Shown here in pieces: positions 42,677 to 51,122 of a DNA stretch of 64,000 bases. How positions within the stretch are numbered: the stretch's first letter is position 1; every line of letters begins with the position of its first letter. The DNA is taken from the NCBI RefSeq assembly GCF_036226405.1, contig NZ_CP108464.1, forward strand, positions 5,394,001 to 5,458,000, read 5' to 3'. Below the pieces are notes generated by a model. The model was not told where the DNA came from. It saw nothing but the letters and a program-made list of their open reading frames with translations, and did no database searches. The translations under genes were made by a program, and so were the position numbers. This stretch comes from Streptomyces sp. NBC_01260 (GTDB lineage: Bacteria > Actinomycetota > Actinomycetes > Streptomycetales > Streptomycetaceae).

Positions 42677-43636
42677 TCACTCGTCCAGGTCCGTCCCCGG
42701 GATGTAGCCGAGCCGCTTGTCCACCACGTTCGGCAACGGCTGCCCGGCCGCCAGCAGTTCGTACATCGCGACGAACTGCTCGCCCAGCCGGTCCCGCCAG
42801 CCCGCCGTGTCACCGCTCATGTGCGGAGAGACGATCAGGTTGGGTACGTCCCAGAGCGGGCTCTGCGGGCCGAGCGGTTCCCGCTCGAACACATCGAGTG
42901 CCGCACCCGCGATCCACCTCTTGCGCAGCGCGTCCATGAGGTCACCCTCGACGACCATCGGACCGCGCCCCACATTGATGAACCGGGCGGACGGCTGCAT
43001 CAGCCCGAAGAACCGGGTGTCGAACATCCCGTACGTCTGCGGGGTCAGCGGCGCCGCGCAGATCACCCAGTCGGCCTGCGCCGCCAGCCGGTCCAGGTCC
43101 CCCGCTCCGTGGATCGTGCGCCGGGCGGTGCGCCCCACCAGCGCCACCTCGACGCCCAGCCCCATCAGCAGCCGGGTGATGGCGCGCCCGACCGGCCCGG
43201 CGCCGAGGACCACGGCGCGCGAGCCCGCTACCGGGACGCTCTCGCGGTGGCGCCACCGCCGCCGGTGCTGGAGCTCCAGCGTGCCGGGGAGGTCCTTCGC
43301 GAACGCCAGCACCAGCCCCGCCACGTACTCGGCGATCGGCTGCTCGAAGACACCCCGGGCATTGGTCACCACCGTGTCGCACTCCACCAGCTCCGGGCAG
43401 AGCAGCCGGTCCACGCCCGCGCTCGCCGTATGCACCCACGCCGGGCGCGGCCCGTCACCCGGCCAGGCCTCCCGCACCGCGTCGGAGCCGAAGTCCCAGA
43501 CCAGCAGGACATCGGCATGGGGGAGCAGCGCGGCCAGACCGGCCCCGTCGACATGGCGGACCCGGACCCGTCCGGCCAGCCGGCCGAGCCGGGGTGGCGG
43601 ATCGGCGTCCAGGACGAGCAGGACGGGTTCCGGCAT
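42677..43636 (-). CDS. D-isomer specific 2-hydroxyacid dehydrogenase family protein
   Basis: A 319-residue NAD(P)-dependent enzyme. The Rossmann motif appears as AVVLGAGPVGRAITRLLMGLG (about residues 140-160). Catalytic Arg is in FINVGRGPMVVEGDL, Glu in GAALDVFEREPLGPQ and His in LIVSPHMSGDTAGWR. Family members reduce 2-oxo acids or act on phosphoglycerate or glyoxylate. It is divergent from the Asp/Glu racemase-like gene and follows the ehu operon, so a role in ectoine breakdown is possible but unproven. Confidence 0.9.
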   Translation of the reverse strand: MPEPVLLVLDADPPPRLGRLAGRVRVRHVDGAGLAALLPHADVLLVWDFGSDAVREAWPGDGPRPAWVHTASAGVDRLLCPELVECDTVVTNARGVFEQPIAEYVAGLVLAFAKDLPGTLELQHRRRWRHRESVPVAGSRAVVLGAGPVGRAITRLLMGLGVEVALVGRTARRTIHGAGDLDRLAAQADWVICAAPLTPQTYGMFDTRFFGLMQPSARFINVGRGPMVVEGDLMDALRKRWIAGAALDVFEREPLGPQSPLWDVPNLIVSPHMSGDTAGWRDRLGEQFVAMYELLAAGQPLPNVVDKRLGYIPGTDLDE

Positions 43637-43833
43637 GGGGGACGGTTCCTCCCGCGTCGGCCGAGGTGGGCTCAGGCCCCACGCTCGCAGCAGCTCCCGC
43701 CCCCGTCAACAGGTCAGGGCGATGACCGGGGCGGATGGGGGAATACTTGAACAGGGACGGGGGAGTTTCGGATCACAGCCGGAACGCGGCCGCAGGGCGG
43801 CCGGGCCGCGGCTGGACCACAGGAAGGGTGGAC

Positions 43834-44655
43834 ATGACGACCGTTGGTTTCCTCTACCCGGGCCGTTTCGCGGCGGACGACTACCCGCGGATGGAGATCC
43901 TGCTCGACAGCACCATCAGACTCGTCGTCAACCACACCGAGTGTCCCGACGACGCCTACCGTGAGGACGCCCTGCGGGCGCTGGGTGCCCCTGACCGGCT
44001 CGCGGCCGGAGCCGAGGAGCTGCAGCGCTCCGGGGTCGAGTCCGTCGTCTGGGCCTGCGACGGCGGCAGTTTCCTGTACGGCCCGCAGGGCGCCCGCGCC
44101 CAGGCCGCGGCCGTCGCCCGAGCGCTGGGCGTGCCCGTCTCCAGCACCTCCATCGGCTTCGTCCACGCGGTACGGAAGCTGGGCGCCGCCCGGGTCGCGG
44201 TGGCCGCGACGTACCCCGAGGGGATCGCCGCGCGCTTCACCGCGTTCCTGGAGGACGAGGGCATCGAGGTGCTCGCCACCCACGCGGCCGGTGCCGCCAC
44301 GGCCACCGAGGCCGCGGCGTGGGGCCGGGACCGGGTGAAGGAGCTGGCCACCGCGGCCGACCGCCCGGACGCGGACGCGGTCCTGCTGCCGGACACGGCC
44401 CTGCACACGGTCAGCCACCTCACGGAACTGGAGGAGCTGCTCGGCAAACCGGTCCTCACCGCGAACCAGGTGGCCGTCCAGGAGGCGCTGCGCCTGGCCG
44501 ACCGCCACGCCTGGGCCGCGAGGCTGGGCACCATCTTCGCGGCCCGCGAAGCGCCGCCCGCCCCGGCCCCGCCGCCGGCCCGGGGGATCTGGGGGAGCGG
44601 ACGCAAGTACGCGCACGGCCAGAACGCCTACGGCCGGGGAAGCTCCGGGCAGTAG
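43834..44655 (+). CDS. EutA/maleate isomerase-like (Asp/Glu racemase superfamily) protein
   Basis: A 273-residue protein from ATG 43834, with AGGAAGG upstream. The first catalytic Cys is present in SVVWACDGGSFLYGPQG. At the second position, where maleate isomerase and arylmalonate decarboxylase have a Cys, the sequence reads AVLLPDTALHTVSHL, so that residue is Asp. The overall fold matches EutA-type proteins seen beside ectoine transport genes and in maleate or malonate metabolism. With only one of the two cysteines, simple racemase chemistry is unlikely. The C-terminus is a Pro/Gly-rich tail. Confidence 0.82.
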   Translation: MTTVGFLYPGRFAADDYPRMEILLDSTIRLVVNHTECPDDAYREDALRALGAPDRLAAGAEELQRSGVESVVWACDGGSFLYGPQGARAQAAAVARALGVPVSSTSIGFVHAVRKLGAARVAVAATYPEGIAARFTAFLEDEGIEVLATHAAGAATATEAAAWGRDRVKELATAADRPDADAVLLPDTALHTVSHLTELEELLGKPVLTANQVAVQEALRLADRHAWAARLGTIFAAREAPPAPAPPPARGIWGSGRKYAHGQNAYGRGSSGQ

Positions 44656-44784
44656 GCCCGGGGGCGGGGCCCCGAGCGCCGCGGGCGGGCCCCGAGCGGC
44701 CCCCGGGAATAAACGGAGTCATCCTCCTGTTTGGTCTCTCCGGACGCACGAAGGACGTACGAGCACCATCGGAGAGGTCAGGAC

Positions 44785-45882
44785 GTGGACGAGATTCGAG
44801 GCGACGAGATCCGTGGCAAGGCGCAGGGAACGGCACCCGTTCCGCTCTCCGTGCTCGATCTGGTGACCGTGGGCCAGGGCCGCACCGCGAGCCAGGCCCT
44901 GCGCACCGGGGTCGAGATCGCGCAGCTCGCCGAGCGGCGCGGCTTCCACCGCTACTGGGTCGCCGAACACCACTCCATGCCCGGCGTCGCCTCGTCCTCG
45001 CCGGCCGTGATCCTGGCCCACACCGCCGCCCACACCGAACGCATCCGGCTCGGCTCCGGCGGCGTCATGCTGCCCAACCACGCCCCGCTCGTCATCGCCG
45101 AACAGTTCGGCACCCTGGAGGCCATGGCCCCCGGCCGCGTCGACCTCGGCCTCGGCCGCGCCCCCGGCACCGACGGCGCCACCGCCGCCGCCCTGCGCCG
45201 CACCGACCGGCTGAACGAGGGCGCGGAAGACTTCCCGCAGCAGCTCGCCGAGCTGACCCGCTTCCTGGACGACGACTTCCCCGACGGCCACCCCTACGCC
45301 CGCATCCACGCGGTGCCCGGCCCCGTCCAGGCCACCTCCGAGGGCGGCGTCCAGTCCCCGGCCCGCCCGCCCCTGTGGCTGCTCGGCTCCTCCGGTTTCA
45401 GCGCCCGGTTGGCCGGGATGCTCGGGCTGCCCTTCGCCTTCGCCCACCACTTCTCGGCCCAGAACACCGTGCCCGCCCTGGAGCTGTACCGGGAGTCCTT
45501 CAAGCCGTCCGCGGTCCTGGACGCGCCGTACGCCCTGATCGGCGTCGCGGCCCTGGCCGCCGACGACGAACGCGAGGCCCGCCGCCAGGTCCTGACCGGC
45601 GCCCTGTCGATGCTCCGCCTGCGCTCGGGCCGCCCCGGACTGGTCCCGACGCCCGAGGAGGCGGAGGCCTACGCCTTCACCCCGATGGAGCGCGAGTTCG
45701 TCGACAGCTGGCTCGTCAACATCGTCCACGGCACCCCGGACGAGGTCCGCACCGGCCTCGACGACCTGGCCAAGCGCACCGGCGCCGACGAACTGATGAT
45801 CACCGCCAACGCCCACGGCGGCGATGCCCGCCTGCACAGCTACGGACTCATCGCCGACGCGTACGGGCTGCCGGGGGCCTGA
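44785..45882 (+). CDS. LLM-class (luciferase-like) flavin-dependent oxidoreductase
   Basis: A 365-residue TIM-barrel protein of the luciferase-like monooxygenase group, in the MsnO8/YhbW-type branch. Diagnostic segments are RRGFHRYWVAEHHSMPGVAS, the GSGGVMLPNHAPLVIAEQFG loop and LGSSGFSARLAGMLGLPFAF. It uses FMNH2 or F420 with an unknown substrate. GTG 44785 is chosen since it is preceded by GAGAGG; the longer frame to 44731 has no better site. Neighbours do not reveal the pathway. Confidence 0.9.
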   Translation: MDEIRGDEIRGKAQGTAPVPLSVLDLVTVGQGRTASQALRTGVEIAQLAERRGFHRYWVAEHHSMPGVASSSPAVILAHTAAHTERIRLGSGGVMLPNHAPLVIAEQFGTLEAMAPGRVDLGLGRAPGTDGATAAALRRTDRLNEGAEDFPQQLAELTRFLDDDFPDGHPYARIHAVPGPVQATSEGGVQSPARPPLWLLGSSGFSARLAGMLGLPFAFAHHFSAQNTVPALELYRESFKPSAVLDAPYALIGVAALAADDEREARRQVLTGALSMLRLRSGRPGLVPTPEEAEAYAFTPMEREFVDSWLVNIVHGTPDEVRTGLDDLAKRTGADELMITANAHGGDARLHSYGLIADAYGLPGA

Positions 45883-46011
45883 CCCGGCCGGGAGTGGCGT
45901 GGCCCCGCACGCCCGCCGTCCCGTCCAGGGTGCGGGACTTCGTGCGCAGCTGCCCGGAGCCGCGGCCGGACGCGGCTCCGGCTGACCGCCGGGGCTGCGG
46001 GTGGCGCCGCC

Positions 46012-47979
46012 TCAGGCCTCCAGCGCGCGGGCGCCGAGCAGTTCGGCGATGCGTTCCGGGGCGACCGCGCGGGAGTAGAGCCAGCCCTGCCCGGTGTCGC
46101 AGCCGATCCGGCGCAGCCGCTCCGCCTGGCCGGCCGTCTCCACGCACTCCGCGGTGACGGTCAGGCCCAGCCGGTGCGCCAGCTGGACCATGGCCTCGAC
46201 GATCGTCTCGTCGGCGGGGCTGGGGTGCGTGCCGTCCTCGTAGCGGAATCCGTGCACGAAGGCGCCGTCCAGCTTCAGTACGGAGACCGGCAGGCGGCTC
46301 AGGTAGGCGAGGTTGGAGTAGCCGGTCCCGAAGTCGTCGATGGCGATCCGGACGCCCATGTCGCTGAGCGACTGGAGGGCCTGGAGCGGGCGCCCCGCCG
46401 AACCCATCACCGCGGACTCGGTCAGTTCCAGCTGCAACAGCGCCGGGTCCAGCCCGGTCTCCGCGAGGATCTCCGCCACATCGGTGACCAGGTCGGAGTC
46501 CCAGACCTGGCGGACCGCGACATTGACGCTGATGAACAGCGGCGGCTCGGCCGGGTGGTCGAGCTGCCAGCGCCGGGCCTGGCCGCACGCCGCCCGGAGC
46601 ACCCAGCGGCCGAGCTGCACGATCGAGCCGTCCTCCTCGGCGATCGCGACGAACCGATTCGGCGAGAGCATGCCGAACTGCGGGTGGTTCCAGCGGACCA
46701 GCGCCTCCACCCCGCGCACGACCCCGTCGGCCATGCCGACCAGCGGCTGGTACTCGATGGTGAACTCACCGCGTTCGACGGCCGGCCGGAGGTTGGACGA
46801 GAGGGCCTGGCGGGTCATCCGGTGGGCGTTGCGCTCCGGGTCGAAGACGGTCCAGCGGCCCTTGCCGTCGGCCTTCGCCCAGTACAGCGTCGTATCGGCG
46901 GCCTGCATCAGACCCGTGGCCGAGGTGCCCGCCACGGGCCGCTCCACCACTCCGATCGACGCGGAGACGGAGACCCGCTGGCCGGCCAGGTCGAAGGGCT
47001 TCTGGAGCGCGGCGAGCACGGTGCGGGCGAGGTCGGTCAGCTGCTGCGTACCGGTGGATTCCTCGACCAGGATCGCGAACTCGTCCCCGCCGAGGCGCGC
47101 CACCAGAGGGGCGGCGGTGGGGTGGGGGCCCTCCTGCTCGGCGCAGTCGGTGAGCCTGGCGGCGACGGCGGCGAGCAGGAGGTCGCCGATCCGGTGGCCC
47201 AGGGTGTCGTTGACGGCCTTGAAGCCGTCCAGATCGAGGTAGCAGAGCCCGATCCGGCCGCGTCCGGGATGGGTGTCGTCCTGGTACCCAGTGGCCTCCA
47301 GGACGGCCGAGAGCCGCTCGAAGAACAGGGTGCGGTTGGGCAGCCGGGTCACCGGGTCGTGCATCTGGAGATGGCGCAGCCGTTTCTGCAGCTCGCGCCG
47401 GTCGCTGACGTCCGCGACGGAGAGCAGCACCTGGCCGGGCGGGCGGCTTCCGCCGGCCGCGCCCTGTGCGCCGCAGCCGCAGTCGCCGTCGCGGTCCGGC
47501 TTGGCCGAGAGTAACGGTACGACGGTGATCTCGGCCCACAGCGAGCGCCCGTCGGGGTGCTTGAGCCGGCGGGTGCAGCGGAAGCGGGAGCGCCGGCCGT
47601 GCAGCACCTCGCGGTACGCGTGCCAGGTGCGGCCGTCCGCCGCGAGGTCGACCAGATCGGAGGCGGACTGTGCGGTGAGCGCCGAGGCGGCGATGCCGAC
47701 CAGGGCGGACAGGGCCTCGTTCGCGGTGACGATCAGGCCCTCGTCGTCGACGACGGCCATCGGGAGCGTGGCGGCCCGGAAGGCCGCCCGGTAGTCGTGC
47801 GGCCCGGAGGCGGCTGCTTCCGCGGCGACGTCGGAGGCGATGTCCGAGGCGGTTCTGCCGGTGACGTCCTCAGGAGCCCGCCCGATGGGCCATGACTCAT
47901 GACGCTCCGTGACCGATGGTCCTGGGGAAGAGGCTGCTGTGCCTGCCGGGGGCCTCGGCCCATCGGAGGTTGCGCTCAC
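46012..47979 (-). CDS. cdgA: PAS-GGDEF-EAL c-di-GMP turnover protein (CdgA-like)
   Basis: A 655-residue cytoplasmic protein. PAS-PAC domain about residues 60-195, containing a Cys-rich insert (DRDGDCGCGAQG); GGDEF domain about 215-380 with an intact RLGGDEFAI active site; EAL domain about 395-645 with intact GVEALVRWNH and the DDFGTGYSNL catalytic segment. Such proteins both make and degrade c-di-GMP, the signal that holds BldD on DNA and delays development. CdgA of S. coelicolor (recalled as SCO2817) has this layout and position. Upstream is a 402-bp divergent gap shared with the M6 peptidase. Confidence 0.93.
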   Translation of the reverse strand: MSATSDGPRPPAGTAASSPGPSVTERHESWPIGRAPEDVTGRTASDIASDVAAEAAASGPHDYRAAFRAATLPMAVVDDEGLIVTANEALSALVGIAASALTAQSASDLVDLAADGRTWHAYREVLHGRRSRFRCTRRLKHPDGRSLWAEITVVPLLSAKPDRDGDCGCGAQGAAGGSRPPGQVLLSVADVSDRRELQKRLRHLQMHDPVTRLPNRTLFFERLSAVLEATGYQDDTHPGRGRIGLCYLDLDGFKAVNDTLGHRIGDLLLAAVAARLTDCAEQEGPHPTAAPLVARLGGDEFAILVEESTGTQQLTDLARTVLAALQKPFDLAGQRVSVSASIGVVERPVAGTSATGLMQAADTTLYWAKADGKGRWTVFDPERNAHRMTRQALSSNLRPAVERGEFTIEYQPLVGMADGVVRGVEALVRWNHPQFGMLSPNRFVAIAEEDGSIVQLGRWVLRAACGQARRWQLDHPAEPPLFISVNVAVRQVWDSDLVTDVAEILAETGLDPALLQLELTESAVMGSAGRPLQALQSLSDMGVRIAIDDFGTGYSNLAYLSRLPVSVLKLDGAFVHGFRYEDGTHPSPADETIVEAMVQLAHRLGLTVTAECVETAGQAERLRRIGCDTGQGWLYSRAVAPERIAELLGARALEA

Positions 47980-48381
47980 CGTTCGCTCCCGCCATGCAGT
48001 TCTGTCCCGGACAGGTCTGGTCGGACTGGCCCGCCGCGTGGAGCGCCGTTGTCAGGGGCGGAAAGCGCGGAGGAAAGCGAGGTGAAGCATAGAGGCTGGC
48101 GGCTCGGCCGTTCCAGCGCCCCGACCGTTCCGGACCCCGTGCCCGCTGTGCATGGGCCATTCGCGCGCAGATCCGGTTTGCCCGCTACTGATCGTTTCTG
48201 TGCGGCTCTGTTCTCTCACGTTGCGTCCGTGATCGATTGTGACTGTCTGTGAAGGGGGCGCGTGGATTGGCCGCTGACCCGACTGGGGCAGCTCAACAGG
48301 ACGTAACGCCTGAATCGCCACAGGGTGGTCGGGAGGGTGCTGAAGATCCCAGGCGTCCGCACCCCGCACCCGGAGGTAGAT
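47980..48381. other. 402-bp divergent intergenic region between cdgA and the M6 peptidase
   Basis: No gene, RNA or clear terminator. It should contain promoters for both genes. A TCACG...CGTGA palindrome at 48216-48232 is the only obvious symmetric site. I find no clear BldD-type box by eye. Confidence 0.55.
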
Positions 48382-49623
48382 GTGCCGCGTCAGCACGGAC
48401 CCGGAGGGGTGGTGAGACCGAGTCCGCGCGCCGTGACGGCCGGGCTGGTCTCTCTCCTGGCGGTCGCCGCCACCTCGCTCGTCGCGGGACCCGTCGCGGC
48501 CGCCACCGGTGCGGCCGACGCCTGTGCGCTGCCCCGGACCCAGGCCCACCACTCGCTGGGCCTGGACGAGTGGAACAGCGCCTACCCCCGCCCCGACCAT
48601 CCGCTCGACGCGGTCATGGTCTTCCTCTCGTTCCCGGACGCCCGGCCCGTCACCACCCCCGCCGAGCTCACCTCCGACTACTTCCCCGCCACCACCCGGT
48701 TCTTCCAGCGCGCCTCGTACGGAAAGTTCACCCTGCGCCCGCACCCGCAGCGGCAGTGGATCCAGATGCCCAAGTCGTCGGTCTGGTACGGCATAAAGCG
48801 TGACTGGGCCAATGACCGGCGCAGCGCCTATCTGCACGACGCGATCGACGCGGCCGACCCCGAGGTGGACTTCTCGAAGTACGACATCGTCTACCTCGTC
48901 GCCGATCCGGACGCCCCGGGCGTCGACTCGGACGCCACCAAGGTCGTCAACTTCGACCAGCCGCTGCACGCCGACGGTACGGACATCAGGCGCGTCGTCA
49001 CCGTTTTCGAACAGCACCCGCCGGACCACAACGTGCTGGCCCACGAGACCGGACACGTCTTCGACCTGCCCGACCTCTACCACCGGCCCGCGGACGGCAA
49101 GGGCGACTGGGACACCTACGTGGGCGACTGGGACGTGATGGGCAGCCAGTTCGGACTCGCGCCCGACCTCTTCGGCTGGCACAAGTGGAAGCTGGGCTGG
49201 CTGGACGACCGGCAGGTGACCTGCATCCAGAGCGACCGGGTCGTCACCCTGGAGTCGATGGCGGCCGTGCCGGTGCGCGGCGCGTCCATCGGGACCCGGC
49301 TCGCGGTGATCAGGACGGGCGAGGGCAGCGCCGTGGCGATCGAGGCCCGCAGCGCCACCGGCAACGACCGGTCGACCTGCAGCGAGGGCGTGCTGCTCTA
49401 CCGGATCCGTAACGAGGCCCCGTCGGGCGGCGGGCCGGTCGACGTCATCGACACCCACCCCGGCACCGACGCCTGCTGGGACCGGTCGGTCTATCCGCCG
49501 CTCGCGGACGCCCCGCTGCAGGTCGGTGAGACGTTCTCCGTACCCGGCGGACACACCACGGTCGAGGTCGCCGACCGGACCCCCTCGGGTGCCTGGACGG
49601 TCCGGATCGCCACCGGGACGTAG
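48382..49623 (+). CDS. Secreted M6 family metallopeptidase
   Basis: A 413-residue exported protease. The signal region is VTAGLVSLLAVAATSLVAGPVAAA, and the mature protein holds the zinc motif HETGHVFDLPDLY (HExxH with downstream Asp), preceded by the immune-inhibitor-A-like sequence DIVYLVADPDAPGVDSD. The C-terminal 150 residues are beta-rich with paired cysteines. M6 enzymes cleave extracellular proteins. GTG 48382 has GGAGG at 48372. Transcription ends in the shared hairpin at 49652-49687. Confidence 0.9.
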   Translation: MPRQHGPGGVVRPSPRAVTAGLVSLLAVAATSLVAGPVAAATGAADACALPRTQAHHSLGLDEWNSAYPRPDHPLDAVMVFLSFPDARPVTTPAELTSDYFPATTRFFQRASYGKFTLRPHPQRQWIQMPKSSVWYGIKRDWANDRRSAYLHDAIDAADPEVDFSKYDIVYLVADPDAPGVDSDATKVVNFDQPLHADGTDIRRVVTVFEQHPPDHNVLAHETGHVFDLPDLYHRPADGKGDWDTYVGDWDVMGSQFGLAPDLFGWHKWKLGWLDDRQVTCIQSDRVVTLESMAAVPVRGASIGTRLAVIRTGEGSAVAIEARSATGNDRSTCSEGVLLYRIRNEAPSGGGPVDVIDTHPGTDACWDRSVYPPLADAPLQVGETFSVPGGHTTVEVADRTPSGAWTVRIATGT

Positions 49624-49651
49624 GCCGTGTCCAGCGGTGGACGGCCACGAC

Positions 49652-49687
49652 GAAGAAGCCCCCTCGCTCGCGCGAGGGGGCTTCTTC
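49652..49687. terminator. Bidirectional terminator between the M6 peptidase and third tRNA-Lys
   Basis: A perfect 16-bp stem, GAAGAAGCCCCCTCGC against GCGAGGGGGCTTCTTC, with loop TCGC. It lies after the peptidase stop (plus strand) and beyond the tRNA 3' end (minus strand), serving both. Confidence 0.9.
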
Positions 49688-49693
49688 CGTCTG

Positions 49694-49767
49694 TGCGCCG
49701 CCAGGGACTCGAACCCCGGACCCGCTGATTAAGAGTCAGCTGCTCTAACCAACTGAGCTAGCGGCGC
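49694..49767 (-). tRNA. tRNA-Lys (anticodon CUU), third copy
   Basis: Identical over 74 nt to those at 30703 and 38201. Its first ten nucleotides overlap the 3' end of the primase-polymerase-like gene: that gene's Arg-Arg-stop is read from GCGCCGCTAG of the tRNA acceptor. Confidence 0.97.
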
Positions 49768-50465
49768 CTGCTGACGTCGTAGACCTTAGCACCCTGATCG
49801 GCGGGAGGAAAAATCGAAATACGAGGCCCCGACGAGGGCACCGACCGGGCCACCCGCACACATGCCCAGAGCAGTACGTCGGGCCCCGGCAGCCAGGGGC
49901 TGCGGGTGTCGGGGGCGACCACCCAGCGGGGTCCCGAGGCGTTCGGTCCGCAGGTCAGGGGTGGCACTGTCACTGCGTCGCCGATGCCGTGGCAGAGCAG
50001 CGGGGGCACCTTCCGGCCGCTCTCGTCCTGCTCCGGCCGGTCCTCTCCGGGCCGGGACGCGGGACCCCCGCCCCACTCCTCCCAGTCCAGCAGCGAGGGC
50101 AGTCGCTGGGCGGTCCCGGGGGAGGCGAACAGCAGCATCCGGCCGCGGTGCGTGGCGACCGGTCCGGAGCCCGGACCGTCCGCCCAGAGGTGTTCGAGCA
50201 TCCGGCGTCCGAAGAGCGTGGGCACGTTCACCACGTCGAAGGACGAACCGCACGGCAGGACTCCGGGAGCGGACGGGTGCGACTCCCACTGGCTCAGGGC
50301 GCTGCGCGGATACGCCGCGGCGCCGGCCAGCCAGGCGGCGCCGGCCGCGGTCACCTGAGCCGTCTGGTGACCGGCCTGCTCGCGCAGGACGGCGAAGACG
50401 TCGGCTTCCCGGAAGGGGCCGTCGCCGTGATGCAGGGTCGTTTCGTCTGGCAGCCATGCGGTCAT
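49758..50465 (-). CDS. Primase-polymerase (Prim-Pol) N-terminal domain-like protein
   Basis: A 235-residue protein. It has the conserved Streptomyces prim-pol-like pattern LPCGSSFDVVNVPTLFGRR, GPVATHRGRMLLFASPGTA and VPPLLCHGIGDAVTVPPLTC, which covers part of the AEP-type fold. It lacks obvious catalytic Asp pairs of active primase-polymerases, so it may bind nucleotides or be inactive; the assignment is moderate. The stop codon lies within the 5' end of the tRNA-Lys gene directly downstream, so its last codons (YDVSRRR) are formed partly from tRNA sequence. Confidence 0.65.
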   Translation of the reverse strand: MTAWLPDETTLHHGDGPFREADVFAVLREQAGHQTAQVTAAGAAWLAGAAAYPRSALSQWESHPSAPGVLPCGSSFDVVNVPTLFGRRMLEHLWADGPGSGPVATHRGRMLLFASPGTAQRLPSLLDWEEWGGGPASRPGEDRPEQDESGRKVPPLLCHGIGDAVTVPPLTCGPNASGPRWVVAPDTRSPWLPGPDVLLWACVRVARSVPSSGPRISIFPPADQGAKVYDVSRRR

Positions 50466-50658
50466 GCATACAGGTCTACCGGGAGTGATCGACCGGATTC
50501 CGAGAGTTGCCGGAAATCGGGACAGCTCGGGGTGACGAGGAGTATCTTGCCCCCGGGCATATGCCAGTGGTTCTACCCACGGTCAGCGCCAGTCAGCGCC
50601 GACCCGGGAGCCGGGGAGCCGGGGAGCCGGTCCGCCGTCGGGAGCCAGGGCCGGGGAG

Positions 50659-51000
50659 TCAGGGCCTGGGGTCGTTCAGCAGGCTTCGGCCGAACTCGAC
50701 CATCTTCGTCGCGTAGTCCTCGGTCCACTCCGCCCGCTGCGCGATGTCCGCCGTCGTGAGCCGGTCGAACCGGCGCGGATCGGCCAGCTGAGCGGCCGCG
50801 ACCGCCTGGAATTCGACCGCCCGGTCGGTCGCGGCACGGAACGCCAGGGCCAGCTCGGTGGAACGGCTCAGCAGCTCCATCGGATCGTCCATCGACTCCA
50901 GGTCGAAGAAGTGCTCGGGGTCGGCGACCGACGCCGACGGTTCGAAGAGCAGGGGTGCGGGGCGCAGCCGCTGCCGCTCGTTCCGCTCGGGTTGTGCCAT
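50659..51000 (-). CDS. Small conserved hypothetical protein
   Basis: A 113-residue protein with strong AGGAGG ribosome site before ATG 51000. It is mostly helical and acidic: ESMDDPMELLSRSTELALAF, then RAVEFQAVAAAQLADPRRFD and TADIAQRAEWTEDYATKMVE. No domain recognised. It lies on the same strand 122 bp downstream of the helicase gene and could be part of that cassette or independent. Confidence 0.75.
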   Translation of the reverse strand: MAQPERNERQRLRPAPLLFEPSASVADPEHFFDLESMDDPMELLSRSTELALAFRAATDRAVEFQAVAAAQLADPRRFDRLTTADIAQRAEWTEDYATKMVEFGRSLLNDPRP

Positions 51001-51122
51001 GTGGTTGTTCCTCCTTCGGTGGGCCCGACGGCCACCCTCTATTGTCCAACCCGCCGCAAGGGCGCTTACGGGGGCGTGCGCCGATCCCCTCCCGGCAGCC
51101 GCGCCCCGACGCGCCCCCGGAC

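Noticed and set aside
48216..48232. TCACG...CGTGA palindrome upstream of cdgA and the M6 peptidase as a BldD box
   Set aside because: It does not match the BldD consensus as I know it; no firm claim is possible, though cdgA is a BldD target in S. coelicolor.
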